Below are positions 26,439-27,257 of a stretch of DNA of 27,257 nucleotides, piece by piece (the stretch's first letter is position 1; each line of letters begins with the position of its first letter). Source of the DNA: Trichomonas tenax (lineage: Eukaryota > Parabasalia > Trichomonadida > Trichomonadidae); NCBI GenBank assembly GCA_023091735.1, contig JALKBU010000704.1, positions 1-27,257 on the forward strand, read 5' to 3'. Position numbers and translations under genes: made by a program. The notes beneath the pieces were generated by a model. That model saw only the letters and a program-made list of their open reading frames with translations. It made no database searches and was not told where the DNA came from.

Positions 26439-27257
26439 CTCAAGGCTTTCGCAAGAACTGCTCGATTCTTCCTTTTTTTGAAAATAAAATTCTTACACTG
26501 AAATGTCATTCATATATTTTTGATGCGTTTTTGGAACTCTCAACAATGTATAGATGGCGTTTCCATTCGAAATTCTCGAAAATTTTAATTCTTGATTAGT
26601 AGTATATAATGGGGGTTATTTGTCAAAATTTACAAATGCATCGATGTAATCATTTATGGTGTATTGACCCCATTTTTGAAGGATTTATCGCTTAATTTCC
26701 GACAGACTAAACGATACAAGACTGCAAGTTAATTTATACGTAAAGATTTGAATTTCTGAGTGTTTGATGTTTTGAATTTTTGAGTGTTTGATGTTTTGTG
26801 TCAAGATTTGATGTTTCATATACGTAAAAGTTGATGTTTACGAATGTGTCAAGATTTGAATTTCTGAGTGTTTGATGTTTTGAATTTTTGATTGAAATCG
26901 TCAATTATACCAGATAACCCAGATTACCAGGTAATACCAGGTAAAAAAAATTTGGACAAGGATTTTTAGAAATGGCTTAAAATAACGAAAAATAATTTTT
27001 GAGTGTTTACGATTAAAATTTGGTGTTTTACGTCAATTTATACGTAAAGATTTGAATTTTTGAGTGTTTGATGTGTCAAGATTTGAATTTACTCCCTTGT
27101 TTACGATTAAAAGTTGATGTTTTAAGTTATTTCAAAAATAACGAGTGTTCAATTCTTACAGTAAAGAGTTAATTTCTTACCTTTAACTATTTGTGTTTTC
27201 TTCGTAAATGCTTCATTAATTCCTTTTAATTTCGAAAAACCAATATTTGTGACGTTC
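26439..27257. other. gene-free end of the window
   Basis: No gene or RNA seen. It contains the interleaved degenerate repeats at 26732-27126 and a microrepeat ACCAGGTAAT/ACCAGGTAAA near 26929-26945. Confidence 0.5.
26732..27126 (+). repeat. interleaved degenerate repeats
   Basis: Several short units recur. The unit AGATTTGAATTT(C/T)TGAGTG followed by TTTGATG occurs at about 26744-26770, 26851-26878 and 27048-27073, with partial copies at 26775-26798 and 26883-26899. TTTATACGTAAAGATTTGAA occurs at about 26733 and 27037. GTTTACGATTAAAA(T/G)TTG occurs at about 27005 and 27099. GTGTCAAGATTTGA occurs three times. The pieces are shuffled rather than in simple tandem. Some contain TTTACG and GTGTCA halves of the 11-bp motif seen elsewhere. 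Confidence 0.7.

Noticed and set aside
1..27257. Spliceosomal introns
   Set aside because: I looked for the trichomonad 3' splice signature ACTAACACACAG and matching 5' sites and found none; all confident genes are single open frames.
1..27257. tRNA, rRNA, CRISPR or a complete transposon
   Set aside because: No T-loop or cloverleaf pattern, no rRNA segment, no regular direct-repeat array, and no transposase or reverse transcriptase frame was recognised.

Overview
The window looks like nuclear DNA of a parabasalid flagellate (a trichomonad; I cannot fix the species). The evidence is AT-rich intergenic DNA, intron-free genes on both strands with short spacers, perfect trichomonad initiators (consensus TCAYWW) 8-11 nt before three starts, one CCTTT (M5-type) start element, TAAA at or near several stop codons, and gene families expanded in trichomonads (R2R3 Myb, GT61 glycosyltransferase, F5/8C-like domain proteins, large coiled-coil proteins).

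Layout. 1-2760: a Myb regulator gene flanked by gene-poor DNA with reading-frame relics and repeated 11-bp motifs. 2763-5780: tautomerase, DHHC palmitoyltransferase and the rRNA modification enzyme Tsr3, all on +. 5971-8588: a 667-aa coiled-coil protein and MsrA, both on -. 9344-17055: PP2A scaffold-like HEAT protein, F5/8C-like ORF with no ATG, secreted histidine acid phosphatase, small coiled-coil protein, a GT61 glycosyltransferase cut by an in-frame TAG, a 78-aa protein, and a histone-fold protein of TAF/SAGA type. 17056-18839: gene-free, with decayed reading frame and a 21-base G run. 18840-24014: Tup1-like WD40 protein, a doubtful 84-aa ORF, endonuclease III, and a coiled-coil protein. 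24104-26438 (-): a broken two-TM receptor with a degenerate phosphodiesterase-like cytoplasmic part. 26439-27257: AT-rich DNA with interleaved degenerate repeats.

The intact genes are mostly housekeeping or regulatory and do not form one pathway: transcription (Myb, histone fold, WD40 corepressor-like), signalling (PP2A A, DHHC), repair and stress (Nth, MsrA), ribosome maturation (Tsr3), secretory and surface functions (phosphatase, GT61). There are no operons.

Two things stand out. First, a motif TTTAC(A/G)TG(T/G)CA recurs in intergenic DNA, often in pairs or triplets spaced 19-20 bp. Second, the window is rich in gene decay: TAG-cut GT61, ATG-less F5/8C ORF, multiply broken receptor, and several stop-riddled frames in apparently empty stretches. 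Five of the predicted frames I examined begin at TTG or GTG; where a downstream ATG existed I moved the start to it (3448, 15261, 18840).
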